NCBI RefSeq assembly: GCF_039602135.1 | Contig: NZ_CP125942.1 | Coordinates: 3,534,001-3,598,000 of the forward strand | Direction: 5' to 3' | DNA: 64,000 nt | From: Glutamicibacter sp. B1 | GTDB taxonomy: Bacteria > Actinomycetota > Actinomycetes > Actinomycetales > Micrococcaceae | Part shown: positions 26,970 through 35,618 of the stretch, in pieces | How positions within the stretch are numbered: position 1 is the first letter of the stretch | How the letters are laid out: every line of letters begins with the position of its first letter | Notes under the pieces: model-generated | Databases searched by the model: none | What the model was told of the DNA's origin: nothing | Seen by the model: the letters and a program-made list of their open reading frames with translations, nothing else | Made by a program: the position numbers and the translations under genes

Positions 26970-27518
26970 TCAGTGGCGCTTTTGCTTTTCACGGATCAGA
27001 TCCAAGGCTAGGACCGACCCGATAATCGCTTGACGATGCTGAACGCTCAGGTTTCCACCCAGCTGCAGAGCATAGGTCGACATCCCTAGGAATGCGTTAC
27101 CCATTCCAGACCACTTGCGGGTAACTGTTCCGAGTACTCCCTGAGCATTAGTGATTTGGAAGTCAAAATCCCAAACGCTACCCAGCAAGTCCAGTTCTTC
27201 TCCGAGCATCGAAATGGTGACGCGGGTTTTGAGGAAGGTGATCCGTTTGACCAAGCTCGCCAGTGGGCTGCCGTTTCCATCGAAGATTTCGAATCGGTCG
27301 CGACCCATGGTCATCGTATCTTTGACCATAATGACCGGATTCTGCGGTCCATCAAATACTGTGAGTTCTCGTGCACCCGTGAACATCCGCCCCAGCGTAC
27401 TTCCACCAGTCTCGACATGAGCTACCTGCACACCAGCAGCATCATGAATCGCAAAATCGTTCTTTGAGAAGTTTTTGGTTTGCTGGAAAATCAGCGTGTC
27501 TTGGGCAAAGATCGTCAT
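26970..27518 (-). CDS. LURP-one-related/scramblase family protein
   Basis: A 182-aa protein with the tubby-like barrel fold of the LURP-one-related group: a first strand LIFQQTKNFSKNDFAIHDAAG, a central motif DRFEIFDGNGSPLASLVKR, the pattern GSVWDFDFQITNAQGVLGTVTRKWSG and a C-terminal helix with QHRQAIIGSVLALDLIRE. Function of the bacterial members is unknown; a phospholipid- or membrane-associated role is inferred from the scramblase relatives. Monocistronic, between the HTH regulator and the ABC efflux operon. Confidence 0.85.
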   Translation of the reverse strand: MTIFAQDTLIFQQTKNFSKNDFAIHDAAGVQVAHVETGGSTLGRMFTGARELTVFDGPQNPVIMVKDTMTMGRDRFEIFDGNGSPLASLVKRITFLKTRVTISMLGEELDLLGSVWDFDFQITNAQGVLGTVTRKWSGMGNAFLGMSTYALQLGGNLSVQHRQAIIGSVLALDLIREKQKRH

Positions 27519-27596
27519 ACTGATAATTGTGCCACCTGAACTTCTAGCGCCAATAACCTGGGCTGATGAATTAAATACTTTTGCACCTGGTTGTTT

Positions 27597-28778
27597 CTAT
27601 GAACGAAGAGCCTGAGCGACATCAAGCTTTGTAGCTTTGATCGCGGGAGACAAGGCGCCCAGGAACGAAGTAATCAATGCAGCAACTAGGCCAAACCATA
27701 ACGCGCCAAACGGCAAGTCAATGCCTCCAACTAGACCTGTAGTACCCATGAATCGCGGAACAACAAATACGGCAGAAACAGAAACGATGACTGCCGAAAT
27801 CGCAGCAACCACGACACCGATGATCAAGCTCGAACCCATGACCAAACCGAAGATCTGCACTTTAGTAGCACCCAACGCTCGGCGAATCACCAGTTCTTCA
27901 GAACGTTCGCCGACAGTCGCTAGCCCAACGTTGAGAACTCCTACTGCGGCGACAACTAGCGTCAAAATACCTGCAGTCAAGAACGCAGCTTTGGTTACTG
28001 CAACCGAATTCTTTGTGCTGTCGACAGTATCTTGACGCATGAACTCCATGGAGCCCGCGGACGGATTGCCATGCTGGGCCAGAAAGTCGGCAGCGAATTG
28101 TTGCAAGGCAATCTGTTTATCGCCGGGCGCAGTCAAGAGCATTGTGGTTGGTTCACTGCTCAGCAAGCCAGCGTCATCAACAGAACCTTGGGGTTGATAT
28201 ATTCGCGCTTCTTCCCCCACGAGTCCGTCCTGGGCGATTCCAGTGACGATGGCCGTCTTGGTTCCATGCGGGGTATCAATTGCGAAAGTTTGTGCGACGT
28301 CATCAATTCCAAGCAGGGCAGCCGCTTGTTCATTCAGAACGACCTCATGGGCGAAACCACCACTTTCACGCGGCCATATACCAGCAGAAAGTGGAACTCG
28401 ATAAGATGCCGCGAAGTCCCCCGTATAAGTAACGCGCTCAATGTTTTGACCGCGAACACTCGGAACAGTAATTGGACTGGAAACTGTGTACAGTACGTTT
28501 CCTCCGACGCTTTCTGCGACCGTATTCAAGTGTTCTAGCGAATCAGCTAGATCCTCTCCGTCCAAGGTTCCCGGGTTCAATACGCTTGCGAAAGTTTGCG
28601 CGCGTCCATGCAACTGCTCTTGTTCAGCAATTAGATACTTGGTTACTAGTTGGTCGGCGCTAGACACGGCAGCAATACCCAAGACTCCGAGCAGCATGCT
28701 TACTCCAACTAGAAAATGCCGAAGTTTATTTGCACGCAAGTCATTCAATCCATGAACGAGCATATGGCGAAACTTCAT
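27597..28778 (-). CDS. ABC transporter permease, MacB/FtsX type
   Basis: A 393-aa permease with one N-terminal helix (HFLVGVSMLLGVLGIAAVSSA), a large extracytoplasmic MacB-like domain (about residues 45-260) and three C-terminal helices of the FtsX domain containing GERSEELVIRRALGATKVQIFGLV, the cytosolic loop typical of the family. MacB-type systems work as mechanotransmission pumps for lipoproteins, peptides or antibiotics. It is the last gene of the four-gene operon and overlaps the ATPase by 4 bp. Confidence 0.9.
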   Translation of the reverse strand: MKFRHMLVHGLNDLRANKLRHFLVGVSMLLGVLGIAAVSSADQLVTKYLIAEQEQLHGRAQTFASVLNPGTLDGEDLADSLEHLNTVAESVGGNVLYTVSSPITVPSVRGQNIERVTYTGDFAASYRVPLSAGIWPRESGGFAHEVVLNEQAAALLGIDDVAQTFAIDTPHGTKTAIVTGIAQDGLVGEEARIYQPQGSVDDAGLLSSEPTTMLLTAPGDKQIALQQFAADFLAQHGNPSAGSMEFMRQDTVDSTKNSVAVTKAAFLTAGILTLVVAAVGVLNVGLATVGERSEELVIRRALGATKVQIFGLVMGSSLIIGVVVAAISAVIVSVSAVFVVPRFMGTTGLVGGIDLPFGALWFGLVAALITSFLGALSPAIKATKLDVAQALRS

Positions 28779-29497
28779 CGTCGCCCCTTCACTTCATGGT
28801 GCAGCTCAGCGTCACGCAAGACCCACGTTTGATCCATTGCCCTCGCAATTTCCTGGTCATGCGTGACAACAACTAAACACGCGCCGGCGCGGCTGGTCGC
28901 GGAAGCTAGATGTTCTAGAATTTGCAATCCAGTAGCAGTATCCAGCGCCCCTGTTGGTTCATCTGCCAACACCAGCCGTGGTGAACGGACAAGGGCGCGA
29001 GCTATAGCGACTCTCTGCTGTTCACCGCCAGATAGACTTTTAGGCCGTCTTTTTTCGAATCCTTCAAGGCCCACCGCGTGCAATTGTTCTGTCACAGCTT
29101 CAGTGGTTTGCTTCTTGCTCATTGGTTTTCCATACGAACAAGGCAAGGCAACATTCTCGAATACGTTCAAGTGACCAATCAATGAGTAATTTTGGAATAC
29201 AAAGCCAATGTCCTCATTGCGGCGGCGTGCCAACTCCGCATCGTTCAGCCCAGAAGTAGGTATACCCGACAGCAGTAGTTCGCCACCGGTAGGTTTTGAC
29301 ATCAAACCGAGCACTGAAAGTAGGCTGGTTTTTCCGCTTCCGGATTTCCCGAGTATCCCTACAGATTCTCCTTCGGAGACTACTCCCGAAGCTTCTCTGA
29401 CCAGAAGTTTTTGAGACTCGCCGGTAAGGCGAATATCAATCTTACGTAGCTCCAAGGGAGCGCCCGTAGAGCTGATTGTCGATCCTTGGTCACTCAT
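28775..29497 (-). CDS. ABC transporter ATP-binding protein, MacB/LolD type
   Basis: A 240-aa ATPase: Walker A GKSGSGKTS at about 50-58, signature LSGGEQQRVAIARAL, Walker B LVLADEPTGALD and H-loop VVTHDQEIA. The NEDIGFVFQNYSLIGHLNVFENVALP segment is characteristic of the LolD/MacB subgroup. It couples to the FtsX-type permease, with ATGA overlaps at both its start and its stop. Confidence 0.93.
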   Translation of the reverse strand: MSDQGSTISSTGAPLELRKIDIRLTGESQKLLVREASGVVSEGESVGILGKSGSGKTSLLSVLGLMSKPTGGELLLSGIPTSGLNDAELARRRNEDIGFVFQNYSLIGHLNVFENVALPCSYGKPMSKKQTTEAVTEQLHAVGLEGFEKRRPKSLSGGEQQRVAIARALVRSPRLVLADEPTGALDTATGLQILEHLASATSRAGACLVVVTHDQEIARAMDQTWVLRDAELHHEVKGRR

Positions 29498-30326
29498 CGA
29501 AGATCTCAGGAGCTACAGCCATTACGCTGTCCCCTTCTTTCACTCCTTCGATGATCTCAATCATGCTTCCATCACTAATGCCCAGCTTGACGTCCCGTTT
29601 CTGCAGTTGGTTGTCGTCGGAAATAATCGTTACTTGACCCGACTGCGCCGACCCGGAAACACTCTCAACGGGCAGCGTCAGTGTGTTCGCGCTAGAAGCA
29701 GTTTCAATGCCTAGCTTTGCTGGCAATCCCGGCATCGTGTTAACTTCTGGTTCTAATAAGCATACGAACTCCGGTAGACCTTGTTCCTCAGAGTCAGCAT
29801 TCTCCAGTTGCGAGGCCAAAAACAAATCGCAGGTTTGGGCAGCAGGACCCGATTCGATGTTTGCCTTGGCTTTGGTCGGGGTCGAATACAAGCGATAAGC
29901 GTCCTCAACAGGAACTTGTACCTTGATGCCTAGTGTTCTTGCTTCAAATGCTCCAATTGGAAAATTGGGGTGCGCCGTAGTCCCTGTTGGCACAGCAATG
30001 CTCAGGACTTTTCCATCGCTCGGTGACGTTATTTTGTCTCCGTCGATTTCAGCCAAGACCGCCCCGTCTTTGACTGTCTGCCCTTCTTTGACTTTCCACT
30101 CAATAGGGCCAGACTTCTCTGCGACTAGAGAGATCTCCGAATTGGTCTCCGTGTGCCCTGATACAGCGAGGACAGAGGTAATGTCCTGCTTCGAGACTTG
30201 GGCTCTTGGAATTTGACCGTCGCCAGACGCCGGTACATCGCCTTCAGCATTGACTGAAGCCGAACATGCGGTGAGTAGAGAAATACCAAGAAGCACTATG
30301 GCCGTGCTTCGGATTGTCCTCACCAC
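29490..30326 (-). CDS. Lipid-anchored periplasmic-adaptor-like (HlyD/MacA-type) protein
   Basis: A 278-aa lipoprotein: lipobox LTAC with Cys21, then an adaptor arrangement with a lipoyl-like half motif PIEWKVKEGQTVKDGAVLAEIDGDKITSP, a barrel domain, and the C-terminal KRDVKLGISDGSMIEIIEGVKEGDSVMAV of MacA-type membrane fusion proteins. A long alpha-hairpin is missing, as usual in Gram-positive versions. It probably links the FtsX-type permease to the cell surface. It overlaps the ATPase gene by 8 bp and the upstream lipoprotein gene by 7 bp. Confidence 0.85.
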   Translation of the reverse strand: MVRTIRSTAIVLLGISLLTACSASVNAEGDVPASGDGQIPRAQVSKQDITSVLAVSGHTETNSEISLVAEKSGPIEWKVKEGQTVKDGAVLAEIDGDKITSPSDGKVLSIAVPTGTTAHPNFPIGAFEARTLGIKVQVPVEDAYRLYSTPTKAKANIESGPAAQTCDLFLASQLENADSEEQGLPEFVCLLEPEVNTMPGLPAKLGIETASSANTLTLPVESVSGSAQSGQVTIISDDNQLQKRDVKLGISDGSMIEIIEGVKEGDSVMAVAPEIFDE

Positions 30327-30829
30327 AGGTCACCTCTGCATGAAGATTGCATATCAGATTTAATCCCCGAAGGATCTCCCAATTCAGCCTTCTCAATATT
30401 CTCGCGGATTACTGGTTGGAAGCTTTCGGCGTCAAAGTATTTGTTAAAAGCAGGCTGGTCCAGAATGGACTTGTACATATTGAGTGCGTTCGTCGCTAGC
30501 TTCTGATCTTGACCTTGATATTTAAGCCACTCGTGGCCCCACAGGCAGTTCCAGTCGATAATTGCGTCAGCCTCGCCTGCACCTTTCTGCCAGGTGACAT
30601 CCGATTCCTTAACACCGTCTACAGTCGGCGTTTCTGGAGCATCGGGATACGAAACTCCCTCCGGCATTTCCAAAGACTGAATCGCTGACGCATATTCCTT
30701 CTCCATCTGGGCCCTGGTCATGTTACTCGGCTCATTAGAACTTGTCTTAGGGCTATCCGCACCCGTGCAACCGCTCAAGAACAACATCGAAACGGCACAA
30801 ATTGTCGTGATTCTTAGTTTTTTATCCAC
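30320..30829 (-). CDS. Putative lipoprotein, first gene of the efflux operon
   Basis: A 169-aa protein with signal peptide and lipobox LSGC (Cys21), then a Ser/Asn-rich spacer and an acidic soluble domain. WQKGAGEADAIIDWNCLWGHEWLKYQ and a C-terminal SDMQSSC supply two cysteines that may pair. I do not recognise the family. It starts with GTG and a weak ribosome binding site and overlaps the adaptor gene, so it is probably a dedicated accessory or immunity-like component of the pump. Confidence 0.72.
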   Translation of the reverse strand: MDKKLRITTICAVSMLFLSGCTGADSPKTSSNEPSNMTRAQMEKEYASAIQSLEMPEGVSYPDAPETPTVDGVKESDVTWQKGAGEADAIIDWNCLWGHEWLKYQGQDQKLATNALNMYKSILDQPAFNKYFDAESFQPVIRENIEKAELGDPSGIKSDMQSSCRGDLW

Positions 30830-31538
30830 TTTTCATTCTCATTTAATGCCGCTATGGGCCGACTACGGGTCCTAGCAGAACTCCGCAATCGCATGGGTTC
30901 GCTAGCAAGTGCTACATGTCAGGTCAAGAATTAGGGCAAGCCCCTACGGACTTGTTCGTGGTCGTGCGCATTTGCAAAGAAGTTCGTCGTAGGATCTCAT
31001 CCCTGTGAGTCTCGATTTTCGCGGGTCTTGTGAGCACCACCCCTACCGCTTCAGACACTGTGCGTGGACTTCGCCAAGGGCACTTGGACATCGTAATTAC
31101 CTGACACTTTCCAATAAGTGCAGTAGTCGGTGTCGCAGATAGAAGACAAAGTAGTAGCTACCCGTGAAATGTCTGGCCTGACGATCGGCAAAAGTGCGTC
31201 AACAATGCCGGAAGAACAAATTACCTTCCTTGAATTCGCACAATTAAATAAACCAACGTATCAAAAATCTAGATGCATGGCTCTGAGTACGCAACTTAGG
31301 AAAAAATTGTTAACGAGATGCGTATATCTACTTTAGTGCGATGAACTTGGGTAGGTTCCTTCGGTGCTGCCCACTATTCTCCTGCACATGGCACTGTGAT
31401 GCGCAAAGGCTGAGCTGATCACGATACTCGACCTGTGTCAGAGAAGATCATTTGATCGATAGGTGAGAGATTTAGGACCGCATAAAGATCGAAGCTTGTT
31501 CCGATTAGCGAATCTCAAAACGACCGCGGAAACTACTT
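30830..31538. other. Gene-free stretch of about 700 bp
   Basis: Lower-GC DNA with no convincing gene. One 68-codon + strand frame (31130-31336, GTG start) lacks a ribosome binding site and resembles nothing I know. The promoter of the lipoprotein-led efflux operon must lie near 30830-30950. No RNA gene or repeat was recognised. Confidence 0.4.
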
Positions 31539-31575
31539 AGGGTGTGGCACCAAAAAAGAATTGCTGCCACACCCT
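31539..31575 (-). terminator. Terminator of the M18 aminopeptidase gene
   Basis: Perfect 11-bp inverted repeat AGGGTGTGGCA/TGCCACACCCT with a 15-nt loop, 29 bp past the aminopeptidase stop. The loop, not the tail, contains the T-run. Confidence 0.6.
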
Positions 31576-31604
31576 TTCGTCGCGCCGTAAAGCTGCTGTT
31601 TCTA

Positions 31605-32885
31605 CTAGGCTCCGAAGAACTCGCGAGCCACCTTGGAGAGATACCAAGGATCATCAACACCGCACATTTCACGTGCGGAGTGCATGGACAGTAGGGCAAC
31701 GCCGACGTCAATGGTTCGGATCCCCAGTCGAGTAGCAGTCAGCGGACCGATGGTCGATCCACAAGGGACCCGGTTGTTAGAGACAAACTCCTGATAAGGA
31801 ACCCCCGCATTCTCGCACCAGTTGGCGAAGGCCGCAGCGCCCACTGCATCGGTGGCATAACGCTGGTTGGCGTTGATCTTCAACAACGGACCAGCATTCA
31901 CCTGTGGGCGGTTAGCCGGGTCGTGGCGTTCTGGATAATTCGGGTGAACCGCGTGGCCCGCGTCAGCCGAAAGGCATACCGAGTTAGCCAGCGCCCTGGC
32001 TTGGTCTTCCACACCTGCACCCAGGGAAGCCTGAATACGGTTGATCAGTTCTTCAAGGAAGGGGCCACAAGCACCCGAGCGGGAGCTAGAACCCAACTCT
32101 TCATGGTCAAAGGCAGCCAACATCGCAATGTGCTGTCCCGAAGGCTTGCGTGAATGGTCGGTCAACGCGATGATCCCGGCATGCACCGAAGTCAGGTTAT
32201 CCAGTCGGCCGCTGGCGAAGAAATTCTTCCCTTGGCCAAAGACCTCACCACGTTGTGCCGGCGCAGTCAGAATGTCATAGCCGGCCACCATCGCTGGATC
32301 TACCCCGGCGGATTCTGCAAGTACAGCCAAGATATCGGCATCAGCTAAGTCACCGGCACCGAAGATGGGGTTAGTGTGGGTCTGCTTGTCTAAGGTGAGA
32401 CCCTCATTGACCTGACGGTCAAGGTGAATGGCCAGCTGAGGAATGCGCAGGATCGGTTCGGTCTGAGCCAAATGCTCGGTGCCGTCTTTAAGTACCAATC
32501 GGCCAGCGAGCACCAATTCACGGTCTAGCCACGAGTTAAGCAACGGGCCACCGTAGACCTCAACGCCGGCCTGCCACCAACCATTGGATCCGGTGGTCGG
32601 TTTTGGCTTGAGTTTGAATCCTGGAGAATCTGTATGAGCGCCGAGGATGTGGAAACCGGAGGTTGCGGTGGCGGTTTCGGGTTGAACCCATGCGATGATC
32701 GCGCCATCGCGCACCACATAATAGGAACCTGGACCAAGGTTCCAGGCGTCAGCTTCGTTCAAGCCGGTGAACCCGACAGCATCCAGACGCTTAGCGGCTG
32801 TGGCAGCGGCGTGGTAGCTGGAAGGGGAAGTTGCGACGTATTCGGCCAGGTCTGCAATGTGGGCCATTGCTGCGGCTTGTGCCAT
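31605..32885 (-). CDS. apeB: M18 family aspartyl aminopeptidase
   Basis: A 426-aa di-zinc aminopeptidase that removes N-terminal acidic residues from peptides in the cytosol. The metal and catalytic motifs are visible in order: ILGAHTDSPGFKLKP, then DNLTSVHAG, AAFDHEELGSSS, SADAGHAVHPNY and the C-terminal LLSMHSAREMCG. Full length for the M18 family. It has its own terminator at 31539-31575 and is separate from its neighbours. Confidence 0.93.
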   Translation of the reverse strand: MAQAAAMAHIADLAEYVATSPSSYHAAATAAKRLDAVGFTGLNEADAWNLGPGSYYVVRDGAIIAWVQPETATATSGFHILGAHTDSPGFKLKPKPTTGSNGWWQAGVEVYGGPLLNSWLDRELVLAGRLVLKDGTEHLAQTEPILRIPQLAIHLDRQVNEGLTLDKQTHTNPIFGAGDLADADILAVLAESAGVDPAMVAGYDILTAPAQRGEVFGQGKNFFASGRLDNLTSVHAGIIALTDHSRKPSGQHIAMLAAFDHEELGSSSRSGACGPFLEELINRIQASLGAGVEDQARALANSVCLSADAGHAVHPNYPERHDPANRPQVNAGPLLKINANQRYATDAVGAAAFANWCENAGVPYQEFVSNNRVPCGSTIGPLTATRLGIRTIDVGVALLSMHSAREMCGVDDPWYLSKVAREFFGA

Positions 32886-33114
32886 AGCTGGTTACTCACT
32901 TCTTTCTGTCATCGTCTCACTGAAATCCAGGATAAGGTTCCCGCCTGAATTACCGGGTTGCACTCCAGCTTAGTATCCCCGTGCTCGATTCCCGATGGTT
33001 CAGCCCTCCAGCGGTGAACAATGCACCCATCAAATACCTGCATCTCATGCTTGACTTGGAGCCGAGCGTCAGTAAAGCTGAAGACAGACCGGAGACTACG
33101 AAAGCGAGATCATT

Positions 33115-33525
33115 ATGGCTACATCTGATCCAACACCACAGCCACACGACCTGCCCGTGGAACCTGAAAATGGTCTGCAAGCCAATTCCGGTGAACATGC
33201 TGTCCAACCGCGCGGACATCAGGAACCCAAGACATCTCGCGAATCTCCTAAGTCTCAGGAAAAGCTTCCAGTGACCAAACTCGGTCGCATTTGGACGGCC
33301 ACCATTTTTGGCATCATCGTACTGATTCTGTTGATCGTCTTTATCGCACAGAATCAGGACGTAGTGACGCTTCGATACTTCGCCTACGAGGGACAAGCAA
33401 ACCTCGGTTTGGCTCTGCTGATCGCTGCTATCGGTGGAGCATTAGTTGTGGCCATCGCTGGAGTAGCACGCGTCATCCAGCTAAGGTCTACTGCAAAGAA
33501 GAAGCGTAAGACTAACAAACGTTAA
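33115..33525 (+). CDS. LapA family (DUF1049) membrane protein
   Basis: A 136-aa protein with a 55-residue hydrophilic N-terminus rich in Pro/Glu/Gln, then two helices (WTATIFGIIVLILLIVFIAQNQ and LALLIAAIGGALVVAIAGVA) joined by DVVTLRYFAYEGQANLG, and a basic tail RSTAKKKRKTNKR. FIAQNQDxVxLxxF is the hallmark of DUF1049/LapA. In enterobacteria LapA relatives act with LapB in lipopolysaccharide control; the role in Gram-positives is unknown. It is followed by a strong shared terminator. Confidence 0.88.
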   Translation: MATSDPTPQPHDLPVEPENGLQANSGEHAVQPRGHQEPKTSRESPKSQEKLPVTKLGRIWTATIFGIIVLILLIVFIAQNQDVVTLRYFAYEGQANLGLALLIAAIGGALVVAIAGVARVIQLRSTAKKKRKTNKR

Positions 33526-33536
33526 GTTCACATAAG

Positions 33537-33572
33537 ACTGCTGGTCACTGAATATCTTCAGTGACCAGCAGT
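33537..33572. terminator. Bidirectional intrinsic terminator
   Basis: A perfect 16-bp stem (ACTGCTGGTCACTGAA and its complement) with a 4-nt loop, followed by TTTAT on + and preceded by a complementary A-rich stretch. It sits between convergent genes and can end both the LapA-like and the response regulator transcripts. Confidence 0.85.
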
Positions 33573-33586
33573 TTTATGTATTGAGA

Positions 33587-34285
33587 TCAGTAGTCGAGTC
33601 CCTGAGAAGGAATCACCAGTCCAGTTTCGTAGGCATAAACCACAGCCTGGACTCGATCACGCAGATGTAGCTTGGTGAGGATCCTACGCACGTGAGTTTT
33701 TACCGTCGCTTCAGACAGGAAAAAACGGTGAGCAATCTCTGCATTGGATAACCCTTCGGCGAGCGCTCGCAACACTTCTTGCTCGCGTGGAGTGAGATCA
33801 TCAAGTAATGGGTCACGCGGGGCTTCAGTGGCTGGCCCAGCATGGGCTTTGCCACCGTTACGGACATAGGTTTCCAGTAACCGCGCGGTAACTCGAGGTG
33901 CCACGACAGCATCCCCCGAAGCCACGAGACGCACCGCATGAACCAGTTCTTCAGGCGCAACATCTTTGAGCAGGAATGCGCTGGCGCCCGCTTGTAGCCC
34001 AGAAAACGCGTACTCGTCCAAGTCAAAGGTCGTCAGAATGATGATCTTTGTATCGGGGTACTGCTTTGCGATGCGTTCGGTGGCTTCAATGCCATCCATT
34101 TTGGGCATGCGAACATCCATCAGCACCACGTGCGGTTTCAGTGTCGCTGTCTGGGTCAACGCGTCCAGACCATCGGCGGCTTCTCCGGCGACAAGGATGT
34201 CTTCCTCTCCTTCAAGGATGAGTCGAAATCCCATGCGCAACAGCGGCTGGTCATCAACCAACAAAACTCTAATTTGCTCGTCCAT
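33587..34285 (-). CDS. NarL/LuxR-family response regulator
   Basis: A 232-aa regulator. The receiver domain has the acidic pocket VLLVDDQ and the phosphoacceptor aspartate in VVLMDVRMPKMDG (about residue 56); the LuxR-type HTH is C-terminal (LTPREQEVLRALAEGLSNAEIAHRFFLSEATVKTHVRRIL). It is encoded 2 bp after its partner kinase, downstream of an ABC-2 transporter, and so probably controls that transporter in response to an envelope or antibiotic signal. Confidence 0.94.
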   Translation of the reverse strand: MDEQIRVLLVDDQPLLRMGFRLILEGEEDILVAGEAADGLDALTQTATLKPHVVLMDVRMPKMDGIEATERIAKQYPDTKIIILTTFDLDEYAFSGLQAGASAFLLKDVAPEELVHAVRLVASGDAVVAPRVTARLLETYVRNGGKAHAGPATEAPRDPLLDDLTPREQEVLRALAEGLSNAEIAHRFFLSEATVKTHVRRILTKLHLRDRVQAVVYAYETGLVIPSQGLDY

Positions 34286-34287
34286 GT

Positions 34288-35583
34288 CTATTCCTTCGCT
34301 GTCTTCTGCTTTTCGTTTTTCGCGTCAGTTTCGGGGATCTTCAATACGGCTTTAACGATCCAGCCACCACTGGCTACCGGGCCGGCTTCAACTGTTCCAT
34401 CAAAGAGTGCGGCGCGTTCGCGCATCCCCCGCAGTCCGCGTCCACTACCGACGCTGGGGACCCTGGTTGCGTCCCCGTTATCCATGACCTCCAGCCGGAG
34501 TTCATCACGCCGTCGTTCCAAACGTACCTGTACGTCGCTTACGTTGCGGGCATAACGAAGTGAATTGGTTAAAGATTCTTGAATCATCCGGAAGACCGTC
34601 AGTTGGAATGTTGTGTCTTCTGGCAGCTCTCCCCCGGATTGGGTGAAGGTAATGGGTAACCCGGCGGTACGGAAACCCTCCAAGAGCTGTTCAACATTCC
34701 CACCGGTAGGTTGCGGCTCCAATTCACCGGTTTCGTTTTGGCGCAGCACTCCTAGCATGCGTCGCATATCGGCGAGGGCAGCCCTACCGGTGCCAGAGAG
34801 TTCATTCAGTACTTCGTCGGCTCGCGCCTGATCCCGTTTGGCCACCACTCGGGCCCCTTCAGACAAGGCAATCATCACTGATAAAGAGTGGGCCACCACG
34901 TCATGCATTTCTCGGGCAATACGGTTGCGTTCTTGGACCTGTGCGAGGCTTGATACCTGACGGGCCCAGTGATTGAGTTCAGCTTCGTGGATTCGTGCAT
35001 TGCGCACATTCATACCTACCGCTGCCGCGGCAATATAAAAACCAATAACAAAGCTTCCGGAGATACCGATGACGATTCGGCTGAACGTCGCTTCGTCAAT
35101 CCCTTCGCTCGGATCTAGTTCCAGATCCGCCATATCCGGGTACCCCATGAGCACCATCAGGACAACTTGGAAACTACCGGCCAAGACCGCCAAAGGAATA
35201 GTACGCTTCGCCGAATAGCTGGTCGCCACCGTGTACAGCGCGATGATCATTCCAACGCCGCCTAGGCCACCTTGTGGACCAGCAATAATCAACGCGACGC
35301 ATTCAAAGATAAACACCAGAATAATGACCGTCATCGGTGCTTTTCGGCGATACAGCAGGGCTGCGCTCACAGCCAAGGTGCTTACCAGCAGTCCGGTGGA
35401 GTTGGCTCCCGGCATGGATGCAGTGATCAACACGCCCGGCAGGGTCAGTAACAGATACACCACTACTGCGCCGATGACCACCAAGCGTGGGTGGGTGCGC
35501 AGATAACGGCGCAACCGACCCATCCGCTTGGCGGTCAGTTCGTCAAAGGAAGCAACAGTTTCCTGAAGCGTCTGTTGGGTCAT
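34288..35583 (-). CDS. Sensor histidine kinase, HisKA_3 (DesK/NarX-like)
   Basis: A 431-aa kinase. About six N-terminal helices (VVIGAVVVYLLLTLPGVLITA is the first) form an intramembrane sensor; the dimerisation domain carries the phosphoacceptor in NRIAREMHDVVAHSLSVMI, and the ATPase domain ends DNGDATRVPSVGSGRGLRGMRERAALFDG. The lack of an extracytoplasmic sensory domain suggests it senses the membrane or the ABC transporter encoded beside it. It follows the permease gene by 35 bp. Confidence 0.93.
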   Translation of the reverse strand: MTQQTLQETVASFDELTAKRMGRLRRYLRTHPRLVVIGAVVVYLLLTLPGVLITASMPGANSTGLLVSTLAVSAALLYRRKAPMTVIILVFIFECVALIIAGPQGGLGGVGMIIALYTVATSYSAKRTIPLAVLAGSFQVVLMVLMGYPDMADLELDPSEGIDEATFSRIVIGISGSFVIGFYIAAAAVGMNVRNARIHEAELNHWARQVSSLAQVQERNRIAREMHDVVAHSLSVMIALSEGARVVAKRDQARADEVLNELSGTGRAALADMRRMLGVLRQNETGELEPQPTGGNVEQLLEGFRTAGLPITFTQSGGELPEDTTFQLTVFRMIQESLTNSLRYARNVSDVQVRLERRRDELRLEVMDNGDATRVPSVGSGRGLRGMRERAALFDGTVEAGPVASGGWIVKAVLKIPETDAKNEKQKTAKE

Positions 35584-35618
35584 GATTCCAGTGTAGTTTT
35601 CTCTAACCTGTCAGCTTG

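Noticed and set aside
31130..31336. 68-codon plus-strand frame in the 30.8-31.5 kb gap
   Set aside because: GTG start without a ribosome binding site, no motif, and biased low-complexity composition; not enough support.
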